DNA from: Flavobacteriaceae bacterium
GTDB lineage: Bacteria > Bacteroidota > Bacteroidia > Flavobacteriales > Flavobacteriaceae
Reading direction: 5' to 3'
DNA length: 5,272 nt
Assembly (NCBI GenBank): GCA_013003145.1
Contig: JABDLH010000170.1
Span: 1 to 5,272 of the forward strand
Shown: piece by piece, positions 1 through 5,272 of the stretch
Layout of the letters: every line of letters starts with the position of its first letter
Numbering within the stretch: position 1 is the stretch's first letter
The notes under the pieces: model-generated
Databases searched by the model: none
What the model saw: only the letters and a program-made list of their open reading frames with translations
What the model was told of the DNA's origin: nothing
Translations under genes and position numbers: made by a program

Positions 1-482
1 TTGCTCCAAACGACCAGATTTACGAGTATTTCGAGGATGATCAGCTGACCTGGGTCGATGATCTGCCCCTGGTAAACACTTCTTTATTAAAGTTGCTGAA
101 AAAGGCCAAGCCAGATCATTTTGATTCCTATTTCCTGCCCAAGCTGATGAAGGACCAGGAAGACATGGATTTCGCTAAAAAATTACTGGTCAAGACGCTC
201 CTTAATAACGCCTCATTGGTCAAGGAAATTGAAGGCAAAACCCCCAACTGGGATAAGGACCGGATCGCGGAAATTGACGCGGTATTGCTGAAAATGGCGA
301 TATCCGAATTACTGAATTTCCCATCCATACCGGAACGTGTTACTATCAATGAATACCTGGAGATCGCAAAGGAGTATTCAACCCCCAAAAGCAGTATTTT
401 CATTAACGGTATACTGGATAAACTGGTTAAAGAATACAAAAGCGAAGGGAAACTTAAGAAAATAGGACGTGGGTTGTTGTAA
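1..482 (+). CDS. nusB: Transcription antitermination factor NusB (C-terminal part, 5' end outside window)
   Basis: The reading frame is open from the window edge (first complete codon at position 3) to the TAA at 480-482, giving 159 visible residues. NusB binds boxA RNA together with NusE (ribosomal protein S10) and supports antitermination during rRNA transcription. The C-terminal NusB helical domain is recognisable: the segment PERVTINEYLEIAKEYSTPK followed by an S-x-x-FINGILDKL stretch corresponds to the conserved 'INEAIELAK...FVNGVLDK' region of the family. An IDAVLLKMAISELL helix precedes it. The visible part is already longer than the conserved domain alone needs, and Bacteroidota NusB proteins are known to carry a long N-terminal extension, so I infer that the gene continues well upstream. 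A TTG at 93 is in frame but should not be taken as the start, because coding sequence clearly continues before it. The DUF1573 gene follows after 42 bases. Confidence 0.92.
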   Translation, partial: APNDQIYEYFEDDQLTWVDDLPLVNTSLLKLLKKAKPDHFDSYFLPKLMKDQEDMDFAKKLLVKTLLNNASLVKEIEGKTPNWDKDRIAEIDAVLLKMAISELLNFPSIPERVTINEYLEIAKEYSTPKSSIFINGILDKLVKEYKSEGKLKKIGRGLL

Positions 483-500
483 AAATATTGTGTAATTTTG
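474..500 (+). promoter_or_regulatory. Candidate Bacteroidota-type promoter for DUF1573-yajC
   Basis: TAATTTTG at 493-500 matches the Bacteroidota -7 consensus TAnnTTTG exactly. A TTG at 474-476 lies 16 bases upstream, slightly short of the usual -33 spacing. It would start transcription around 507, about 18 bases before the ATG at 525. It overlaps the last codons of nusB, so it would be an internal promoter rather than a replacement for read-through. The match is short, in AT-rich sequence, and unsupported by expression data. Confidence 0.4.
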
Positions 501-524
501 GCGCTAAATTTAAATCGAGTTGTG

Positions 525-1001
525 ATGAAAAAAGTATTTCTAAGCTTGGCCATAGCTTCTGTAATGGTCATGGTTTCCTGTAAAGAGGATGCCTCCAGTA
601 AAGTAAATTCTGATAAGGCCGAAGTTGCTGCCCAAAGGGACGAAGCCGGGAAAAATCTTCCGGTAATGAGCTTTGATAAGCAGGAACATGATTTTGGTGC
701 TATCGAAATGGGGACTCCTCAAGAGACTACCTTCACCTTTACTAATACCGGGAATGCCCCGCTGATCATTACTGACGCAAAGAGTAGCTGTGGATGTACC
801 GTACCTGAGTATCCAAAAAACACGCCGATAGCTCCGGGAGAGTCTGGATCAATGTTGGTGAAGTTTAACGGATCAGGGATGAACCAGGTCACTAAGACTA
901 TTACGGTTACTGCCAATACTGCACAAGGATCAGAGATGCTGCGTATCAAGGCATTCGTCAACCCGAAAGACGCAAACGCGGCCCAGGGCCCGATCAAATA
1001 A
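525..1001 (+). CDS. DUF1573 domain-containing lipoprotein
   Basis: This is a 158-residue predicted exported lipoprotein. The ATG at 525 is chosen over the in-frame TTG at 498 because it places a classic signal peptide at the N-terminus: MKK, a hydrophobic stretch, then VMVSC with the putative lipidated cysteine at residue 19. A polar linker (about 20-48) follows. Residues about 49-146 form a DUF1573 domain, an immunoglobulin-like all-beta fold, with the signature HDFGAIEMG (55-63), TFTNTGNAPL (71-80) and SSCGCTVPEYP (87-97, cysteines 89 and 91). The family is abundant in Bacteroidota. Its biochemical role is not established, and I do not assign one. The residues after the cysteine are acidic (KED), which in some Bacteroidota resembles the export signal for surface lipoproteins, so the side of the outer membrane it faces is uncertain. 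It lies 42 bases after nusB and 34 bases before yajC, probably in one transcript. Confidence 0.88.
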   Translation: MKKVFLSLAIASVMVMVSCKEDASSKVNSDKAEVAAQRDEAGKNLPVMSFDKQEHDFGAIEMGTPQETTFTFTNTGNAPLIITDAKSSCGCTVPEYPKNTPIAPGESGSMLVKFNGSGMNQVTKTITVTANTAQGSEMLRIKAFVNPKDANAAQGPIK

Positions 1002-1035
1002 TTACGCGAATAATTAAACCAATTAAATACAGACA

Positions 1036-1329
1036 ATGGGTGATATAGGACAGTTTCTTCCTATGATCTTGATCTTCGTGGTGGCATATTTTTTTATGAT
1101 CCGCCCGCAGATGAAACGTCAGAAAGACGAAAAGAGATTTGTGGAAGCATTGAAAAAAGGAGATAAAATAATTACTAAGAGCGGGATGCACGGGAAGATC
1201 GTGGAACTCAATGATAATGATTTTTCGTGTATCATTGAGACCATGGCCGGAAGATTAAAGTACGATCGCTCTGCTATCTCCATGGAGATGAGTAAAAAAC
1301 TGAACCCTCCCAAGGAAAAAGAGAAATAG
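1036..1329 (+). CDS. yajC: Preprotein translocase accessory subunit YajC
   Basis: This 97-residue protein has the YajC architecture: a short N-terminus, one transmembrane helix (about residues 7-22), then the family hallmark FFMIRPQMKRQK (19-30). A small cytoplasmic domain follows, with GDKIITKSGMHGKIVEL and a charged lysine/glutamate-rich tail. YajC associates with SecDF and SecYEG in the inner membrane and is an accessory, usually dispensable, component of protein export. The length fits the family (about 85-115 residues). The start at 1036 is the first ATG in frame and is preceded by A-rich sequence with no clear Shine-Dalgarno motif, as is common in Bacteroidota. It appears to be the last gene of the nusB-DUF1573-yajC cluster, because a strong hairpin follows 18 bases after the stop codon. 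secD and secF are not in this window. Confidence 0.95.
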   Translation: MGDIGQFLPMILIFVVAYFFMIRPQMKRQKDEKRFVEALKKGDKIITKSGMHGKIVELNDNDFSCIIETMAGRLKYDRSAISMEMSKKLNPPKEKEK

Positions 1330-1346
1330 ACCCGGTACGCCAGGTT

Positions 1347-1380
1347 AAAAAAAACACCGCCATAGTGCGGTGTTTTTTAT
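1347..1380. terminator. Bidirectional intrinsic terminator between yajC and the convergent YdeI-like gene
   Basis: Bases 1349-1360 pair with 1367-1378 to make a perfect 12-bp stem around a 6-base loop (CATAGT, 1361-1366). The core is ACACCGC / GCGGTGT. The outer part is A:T pairs, so the + strand reads into a run of six T (1373-1378), and the - strand equally reads into a run of eight T (complement of 1347-1354). It lies 17 bases after the yajC stop codon and directly after the stop codon of the convergent - strand gene, so it can serve both operons. Confidence 0.93.
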
Positions 1381-1971
1381 TTATGCCCTGTACTTATCGT
1401 GCAGCCCGATTCCTTTCCGGATCATGGGCAAACTTTTTTCCAGCCTGTTCCGTTTAGTTTTTTCCTGCTTGGCCGTATCTATGTGTTCACAGTATTCTCG
1501 CTGTTTATAAGGGCTCAGTTTTTTAAATGTCGCATTTAACTCTGCATCACTCTCTAATGCTTCCTTTAGCAGGACAGGAATTATGGTTTTTTGGGTACGT
1601 TCCGGTTTCCACTCTAATCCCTTTTCCTGGTTTTCAACAGCTTCTTTCATGTATCCCAGTACCGCCGCCTCGTTAATCTGGTCAGCACCGGTAAATTTCC
1701 AGTGACGCATGGCCTTCGTCTTTTCCTGCCCTGTCTGTAATACCCCTAAAGGATCTTTAAGGTAAACGCCGTTAAAGAACCAAAGTCCAAAGTGTTCTTT
1801 AAATGCCATGATCCCAAAGATGTTCTTACCATTAATGGTATACACAGGTGCACCCCATTTTAGCGTCTCTTCCGCCCCCGCTTTCAGCGCAAGCTCACGC
1901 AAATTGCCTATGGCCTCCTTAAAAGGTTGATCATTTTCAAAATAGGCTTCAATTTTTCCGGACTTCTCCAT
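1381..1971 (-). CDS. YdeI/OmpD-associated (OmdA) family protein with N-terminal DUF1801-like domain
   Basis: This 196-residue soluble protein has no signal peptide or membrane segment. Residues about 15-115 resemble a DUF1801 domain: the E-x-x-KWGAPVYTINGKNIFGI stretch (35-53), KEHFGLWFFNG (58-68) and MRHWKFTGADQI (88-99). Residues about 138-196 resemble the OmdA/YdeI C-terminal domain: an L-x-x-LSPYKQREYCEHI-type segment (about 147-164), a TAKQEKTKRNRLEKS segment (167-180) and a basic tail. Family members are annotated as 'bacteriocin-protection, YdeI or OmpD-associated', but the molecular function is poorly defined, and this annotation alone does not justify a bacteriocin role here. The start codon lies 3 bases after the pepT stop codon, so the two are almost certainly co-transcribed and probably translationally coupled. 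I see no strong Shine-Dalgarno sequence of its own. The shared terminator follows its stop codon immediately. Confidence 0.82.
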   Translation of the reverse strand: MEKSGKIEAYFENDQPFKEAIGNLRELALKAGAEETLKWGAPVYTINGKNIFGIMAFKEHFGLWFFNGVYLKDPLGVLQTGQEKTKAMRHWKFTGADQINEAAVLGYMKEAVENQEKGLEWKPERTQKTIIPVLLKEALESDAELNATFKKLSPYKQREYCEHIDTAKQEKTKRNRLEKSLPMIRKGIGLHDKYRA

Positions 1972-1974
1972 TGC

Positions 1975-3201
1975 TTAGGATTTCTTAGCAGTAAGTTCGC
2001 AAATTCTGACGATAACATCAACAGCTTTCTGCATGCTTTCCAGGGGCACATATTCATATTTGCCATGGAAATTGTGACCGCCTGCAAAGATATTTGGGCA
2101 GGGCAGACCCATGTAGCTGAGCTGAGATCCGTCTGTACCTCCGCGGATGGGTTTTATTATTGGGGTGATACCCAGGGATTCCATCGCTTCTTTAGCAGTT
2201 TCAACAATATGGAAGACCGGTTCTATCTTTTCTTTCATATTGTAATACTGGTCTTTGATTTCCAGCTCTATAGCATTGTCGTATTTTCGGTTGAGCTCGG
2301 CTGTGACCCTTTTTAGTAATTTCTTCCGTTTTTTGAACAAGGTGCTGTCGTGGTCCCTGATGATCATCTGTGCAGAGGCCTGTTCTATATCTCCCGATAT
2401 ACTGCTCAGATGGTAAAAACCTTCCCTGCCGGAGGTGAATTCGGGCACTTCAAATTCGGGTAAACAGCTGATCAATTCGTTCAGGATCCTGCTGGCATTT
2501 ACCATTTTGCCCTTAGCATAGCCCGGGTGTACGCTTTTCCCTTTTATATGAATCTTTACCCCGGCGGCATTAAAGTTTTCATACTCCAATTCTCCAATTG
2601 TGCTGCCGTCCATGGTGTAGGCCCACTGGGCTCCAAAAGCTTTAACATCAAATTTATGGGCACCCCTGCCGATCTCCTCGTCGGGGGTAAAACCAACCCT
2701 GACCTTTCCATGTTCAATTTCCGGGTGCTGTATCAAGAATTCCATAGCGGAGACGATCTCGGTAATCCCGGCTTTGTCATCAGCTCCCAGTAAGGTGGTA
2801 CCATCTGTTACTACCAGGGTCTGTCCTTTGTACCGGAGCATTTCCTCGAAATAAGATGGAGACAGGATGATATTCTTTTCCTTGTTGAGAACGATATCCT
2901 TGCCGTCATAATCGCGGATCACCTGGGGATTTACGCCGGCACCTGTAAAGTCAGGGCTGGTGTCAAAATGCGATATAAAACCAATCACAGGAACATCCTT
3001 ATCAGTAGTGGCTGGCAGCGTGGCCATGATATAAGCGTTTTCATCAATGGTAACATCCTGCATACCTATACGTTGCAGTTCCTCGGCCAGGTAATTAGCC
3101 AGGTCCCATTGTTTTGCAGTACTGGGAGTGCTCTCAGATTCCGGGTCGCTCTCAGTATCCATCCTTACATAGGTCAGGAAACGTTCAAGTATATGCTCCA
3201 T
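1975..3201 (-). CDS. pepT: Peptidase T (tripeptide aminopeptidase, M20B family)
   Basis: This 408-residue protein matches the full length of PepT, a cytoplasmic dinuclear zinc aminopeptidase that removes the N-terminal residue from tripeptides. All expected metal and catalytic residues are visible. HFDTSPD gives His78 and Asp80. LLGADDKAG gives the bridging Asp141. TPDEEIGRG gives the catalytic Glu175 and metal ligand Glu176. TMDGS gives Asp198. [13 protein letters not shown] gives His379. Spacing is within two residues of that in enteric PepT. The dimerisation (lid) domain lies at about 208-320 between the two halves of the catalytic domain and includes the conserved [16 protein letters not shown] segment. 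[10 protein letters not shown] (353-362) is another family signature. The ATG at 3201 gives the usual PepT N-terminus (short helix, then a [11 protein letters not shown] motif). The gene heads a two-gene operon with the YdeI-like gene and is divergent from the TonB-dependent receptor gene. Confidence 0.97.
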   Translation of the reverse strand: MEHILERFLTYVRMDTESDPESESTPSTAKQWDLANYLAEELQRIGMQDVTIDENAYIMATLPATTDKDVPVIGFISHFDTSPDFTGAGVNPQVIRDYDGKDIVLNKEKNIILSPSYFEEMLRYKGQTLVVTDGTTLLGADDKAGITEIVSAMEFLIQHPEIEHGKVRVGFTPDEEIGRGAHKFDVKAFGAQWAYTMDGSTIGELEYENFNAAGVKIHIKGKSVHPGYAKGKMVNASRILNELISCLPEFEVPEFTSGREGFYHLSSISGDIEQASAQMIIRDHDSTLFKKRKKLLKRVTAELNRKYDNAIELEIKDQYYNMKEKIEPVFHIVETAKEAMESLGITPIIKPIRGGTDGSQLSYMGLPCPNIFAGGHNFHGKYEYVPLESMQKAVDVIVRICELTAKKS

Positions 3202-3217
3202 TTGCGTCGTTTTCGTG

Positions 3218-3248
3218 TAAAGGTATATAATTGGAAGCCTCGGTCAAA
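3218..3248 (-). promoter_or_regulatory. Predicted Bacteroidota-type promoter for pepT
   Basis: Read on the - strand, TTTG (complement of 3245-3248) is followed after 19 bases by TACCTTTA (complement of 3218-3225). This fits the Bacteroidota -33 TTTG and -7 TAnnTTTG elements with optimal spacing and one mismatch in the last base. Transcription would begin around 3211, leaving a leader of roughly 10 bases before the pepT ATG. Confidence 0.6.
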
Positions 3249-3278
3249 CAGGGAATATTTTAGGAAATTTCATACAAA

Positions 3279-3312
3279 TTGAACCGCTATATCCTGATAA
3301 TCACTACCTTTC
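3279..3312 (+). promoter_or_regulatory. Candidate promoter for the TonB-dependent receptor gene
   Basis: TTG at 3279-3281 is followed after 23 bases by TACCTTTC (3305-3312), which matches the Bacteroidota -7 element TAnnTTTG except in the last base. The spacing is at the long end of the accepted range. It would give a leader of about 24 bases that is A-rich just before the ATG at 3343. I see no obvious inverted-repeat operator next to it. Confidence 0.33.
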
Positions 3313-3342
3313 TTATAAGAACAACCCAAAAAACAAACTATT

Positions 3343-5272
3343 ATGAAGGCAAAAATTACTTTCCTGACTGCATTCCTGTTTCTTATGGGTGCCTTTATAC
3401 AGGCCCAGGTTTCAGGTACGGTCGTCGACGAAGAAGGAGCCCCCCTCCCGGGTGCTTCGGTAGTGAAACAAGGGACTACCATTGGTACAACAACGGATTT
3501 TGACGGTAACTTTACCCTAGACCAAGTGGCGGTGGGAGAAACGATCGTTGTCTCTTATATCGGGTACGAAACTAAGCGTGTCCGGGTCACTGGTACCACT
3601 ATGACCATCACCCTGACCTCCGGGGTAGCCCTATCCGAAGTGGTTATCGTGGGCTCCAGGAACCCTAACCGTACCGCAACAGAAAGTACGGTACCGGTAG
3701 ATGTTATCGATGTTAAACAGCTGAGCGATGTTGCTCCCCAGGTGAACCTGAACCAGATCCTGAATTACGTGGCACCCTCTTTTACCTCTAATACCCAGAC
3801 CATTTCGGATGGTACAGATCATATTGACCCGGCCTCCCTGAGGGGACTCGGTCCGGACCAGGTCCTGGTACTGATCAATGGGAAAAGAAGGCATACTTCC
3901 TCACTTATCAACGTAAACGGAACATTTGGTCGGGGTAGTGTAGGTACAGACCTTAATGCCATTCCTGCTGTGGCTATACAGCGGATAGAAGTGCTGAGGG
4001 ACGGTGCAGCCGCACAATACGGTTCTGATGCCATCGCCGGTGTTATCAACATTGTGCTGAATAAAGAAGTGAACGAGTTACAGGTAACAGCCACTACAGG
4101 AGCAAACTTTACCAAGAATGCTAATGACCAGACCGGGGGTGTTGACGGAGAGACCACCAACATCGCTGCCAGTTATGGTTTACCTCTTGGGGATAATGGA
4201 GGCTTTGTGACCTTCTCAGGAGATTTTGATGTGCGGGACGATTACAGCCGTATGGAAGAATGGGAAGGCGATATCTTTAACCTTTACAATACCGTTGAAC
4301 GCTTTGCCCGTGCTGATGGATATGATACATCCCTGCTCCTGGACGATGACGTTAACGATGTTATTCAGTATGCTAACCAGGCCGGGATTAACCTGAACGG
4401 GGCATCGACCAAGGCCGAACTCCAGCCTATCCTGTCGGCAGACAATACCTCGGCCGAACTTTCGGCAAGGGGACAGGTCCGCAGCGATTACAATATGAGG
4501 GTAGGTCAGTCCTCTTTGAGAGGTGGCCGACTCTTTACCAATTTAGTATTACCCCTGGATGATGCAGGCACAGCCATCTATGCTTTTGGTGGGATCAGTT
4601 CACGGACCGGTAATTCTGCCGGGTTCTATCGCTTACCCAACCAGAGCAGGACCTATACACCGGCTTATCCTAACGGGTTCTTACCCGAAATAAACTCTAA
4701 TATTAAGGATCAATCACTGTCCGCAGGGATACGGGGTAACATAGGAGACTGGGCTGTGGATTTCAGTAATACTTATGGAAAAAATGAATTCCAATATACT
4801 ATTGGGAATACATTTAATGCCTCCCTGCAGAACGCTTCGCCGACCACTTTTGATGCCGGGGGCTTCTCATTTTTACAGAATACAACCAACCTGGATATTA
4901 CCCAGTTCTTTGAAGATATATTAAACGGCCTGAATATTGCTTTTGGAGCGGAATATCGCTTTGAAGAATATGAGATCGTAGCAGGCGAAGAAGCTTCATA
5001 TGCCCAGTACACAGCTAACGGGCAGGTGGTGCGTCTCGCTTCTCAAACCCCTGCACAGGATTTCTTCGGAAATTCCAGGCCGGGAGGATCCCAGGTATTC
5101 CCCGGTTTCAGCCCAACCAATGAATTGGCGAGGGGAAGGAGTAGCATAGCGGGGTATTTTGATATTGAAGCCGACTTTTCAGATGACTTCCTGATGAGCT
5201 TTGCTACGCGATTTGAGAACTACAGTGACTTTGGTTCAACCATTAATTTTAAATTGGCATCCCGCTTTATAG
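3343..5272 (+). CDS. TonB-dependent outer-membrane receptor with carboxypeptidase-regulatory-like domain (3' end outside window)
   Basis: The frame is open from ATG 3343 to the window edge, giving 643 residues with no stop codon. Residues 1 to about 22 are a signal peptide (MKAKITFLTAFLFLMGAFIQAQ). Residues about 23-95 form a carboxypeptidase-regulatory-like beta-sandwich typical of Bacteroidota receptors: VSGTVVDEEGAPLPGASV, then TDFDGNFTL and VSYIGYETK. SEVVIVGSR (98-106) resembles a TonB box. Residues about 112-240 form the plug domain, with SLRGLGPDQVLVLINGKRRH (165-184), then IQRIEVLRDGAAAQYGSDAI (212-231) and AGVINIVLNKE. The rest is beta-barrel sequence with alternating aromatic strands, such as AIYAFGGISSRTG and LNIAFGAEYRFEEYEI. 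The protein takes up a large or scarce ligand across the outer membrane using energy from TonB-ExbBD. The substrate cannot be read from the sequence. No SusD-like partner is visible, since the downstream side is missing. More than 200 residues of barrel probably lie beyond the window. Confidence 0.95.
   Translation, partial: MKAKITFLTAFLFLMGAFIQAQVSGTVVDEEGAPLPGASVVKQGTTIGTTTDFDGNFTLDQVAVGETIVVSYIGYETKRVRVTGTTMTITLTSGVALSEVVIVGSRNPNRTATESTVPVDVIDVKQLSDVAPQVNLNQILNYVAPSFTSNTQTISDGTDHIDPASLRGLGPDQVLVLINGKRRHTSSLINVNGTFGRGSVGTDLNAIPAVAIQRIEVLRDGAAAQYGSDAIAGVINIVLNKEVNELQVTATTGANFTKNANDQTGGVDGETTNIAASYGLPLGDNGGFVTFSGDFDVRDDYSRMEEWEGDIFNLYNTVERFARADGYDTSLLLDDDVNDVIQYANQAGINLNGASTKAELQPILSADNTSAELSARGQVRSDYNMRVGQSSLRGGRLFTNLVLPLDDAGTAIYAFGGISSRTGNSAGFYRLPNQSRTYTPAYPNGFLPEINSNIKDQSLSAGIRGNIGDWAVDFSNTYGKNEFQYTIGNTFNASLQNASPTTFDAGGFSFLQNTTNLDITQFFEDILNGLNIAFGAEYRFEEYEIVAGEEASYAQYTANGQVVRLASQTPAQDFFGNSRPGGSQVFPGFSPTNELARGRSSIAGYFDIEADFSDDFLMSFATRFENYSDFGSTINFKLASRFI

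Noticed and set aside
498..524. TTG at 498 as the start of the DUF1573 lipoprotein
   Set aside because: It would add nine residues ahead of a complete signal peptide that begins naturally at ATG 525, and it overlaps the candidate -7 promoter element.
128..571. A 147-codon open frame on the - strand across nusB and the start of the DUF1573 gene
   Set aside because: It lies antisense to nusB, whose product is clearly recognisable. Its translation shows no family resemblance, and it crosses a gene boundary, so it is a shadow frame.
1002..1035. Repeated AATAATTA-like words around ACGCG between the DUF1573 gene and yajC, considered as a hairpin or operator
   Set aside because: The two arms do not form a consistent inverted repeat. 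The similarity is a short AT-rich direct repeat that is expected by chance.
1381..1971. The YdeI/OmdA-like gene as a bacteriocin immunity or defence system
   Set aside because: The family label is historical. No bacteriocin, toxin or transporter gene lies nearby, and the neighbour is a housekeeping peptidase.
1927..2316. A + strand open frame of 129 codons opposite pepT
   Set aside because: It is antisense to well-conserved pepT coding sequence with intact active-site motifs, and the translation looks like reverse-strand noise.
3819..4163. A - strand open frame of 114 codons opposite the receptor plug domain
   Set aside because: The + strand carries unmistakable TonB-dependent receptor plug motifs here, so the reverse frame is a by-product of its codon composition.
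3343..5272. The receptor as a SusC-type component of a polysaccharide utilisation locus
   Set aside because: The N-terminal domain is shared with SusC proteins, but no SusD-like lipoprotein or glycoside hydrolase is visible. The plug motifs are those of general TonB-dependent receptors, and the downstream side is missing.

Overview
This window looks like ordinary chromosomal DNA from a member of the Bacteroidota, most likely a flavobacterium. The evidence is a NusB with a long region ahead of its conserved domain, a DUF1573 lipoprotein between nusB and yajC, start codons preceded by A-rich sequence without clear Shine-Dalgarno motifs, candidate promoters resembling the Bacteroidota TTTG / TAnnTTTG pattern, and a TonB-dependent receptor with an N-terminal carboxypeptidase-regulatory-like domain. 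The genus cannot be read from the sequence.

Layout: (1) Positions 1-1329, + strand, carry nusB (5' end outside the window), a DUF1573 periplasmic lipoprotein and yajC. This is a short co-directional cluster with gaps of 42 and 34 bases. A possible internal promoter overlaps the 3' end of nusB. (2) Positions 1347-1380 hold a strong hairpin with A and T tracts on either side, which probably terminates transcription from both directions. (3) Positions 1381-3201, - strand, carry pepT (peptidase T) followed 3 bases later by a YdeI/OmdA-like protein gene, forming a two-gene operon with a good promoter match upstream of pepT. (4) Positions 3202-3342 are a divergent intergenic region. (5) From 3343 to the window end, + strand, lies a large TonB-dependent receptor gene whose 3' end is outside the window.

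The genes cover housekeeping and nutrient handling: rRNA transcription antitermination (NusB), the Sec translocon accessory YajC, cytoplasmic tripeptide hydrolysis (PepT), and outer-membrane uptake of an unidentified ligand (the receptor). Apart from position, nothing links the receptor to pepT. I see no CRISPR array, insertion sequence, tRNA, rRNA, phage gene or defence system, and nothing that makes a convincing case for an undescribed system. The most useful second looks are the bidirectional terminator, the divergent promoter region, the end of the yajC cluster, and a long predicted surface loop in the receptor.
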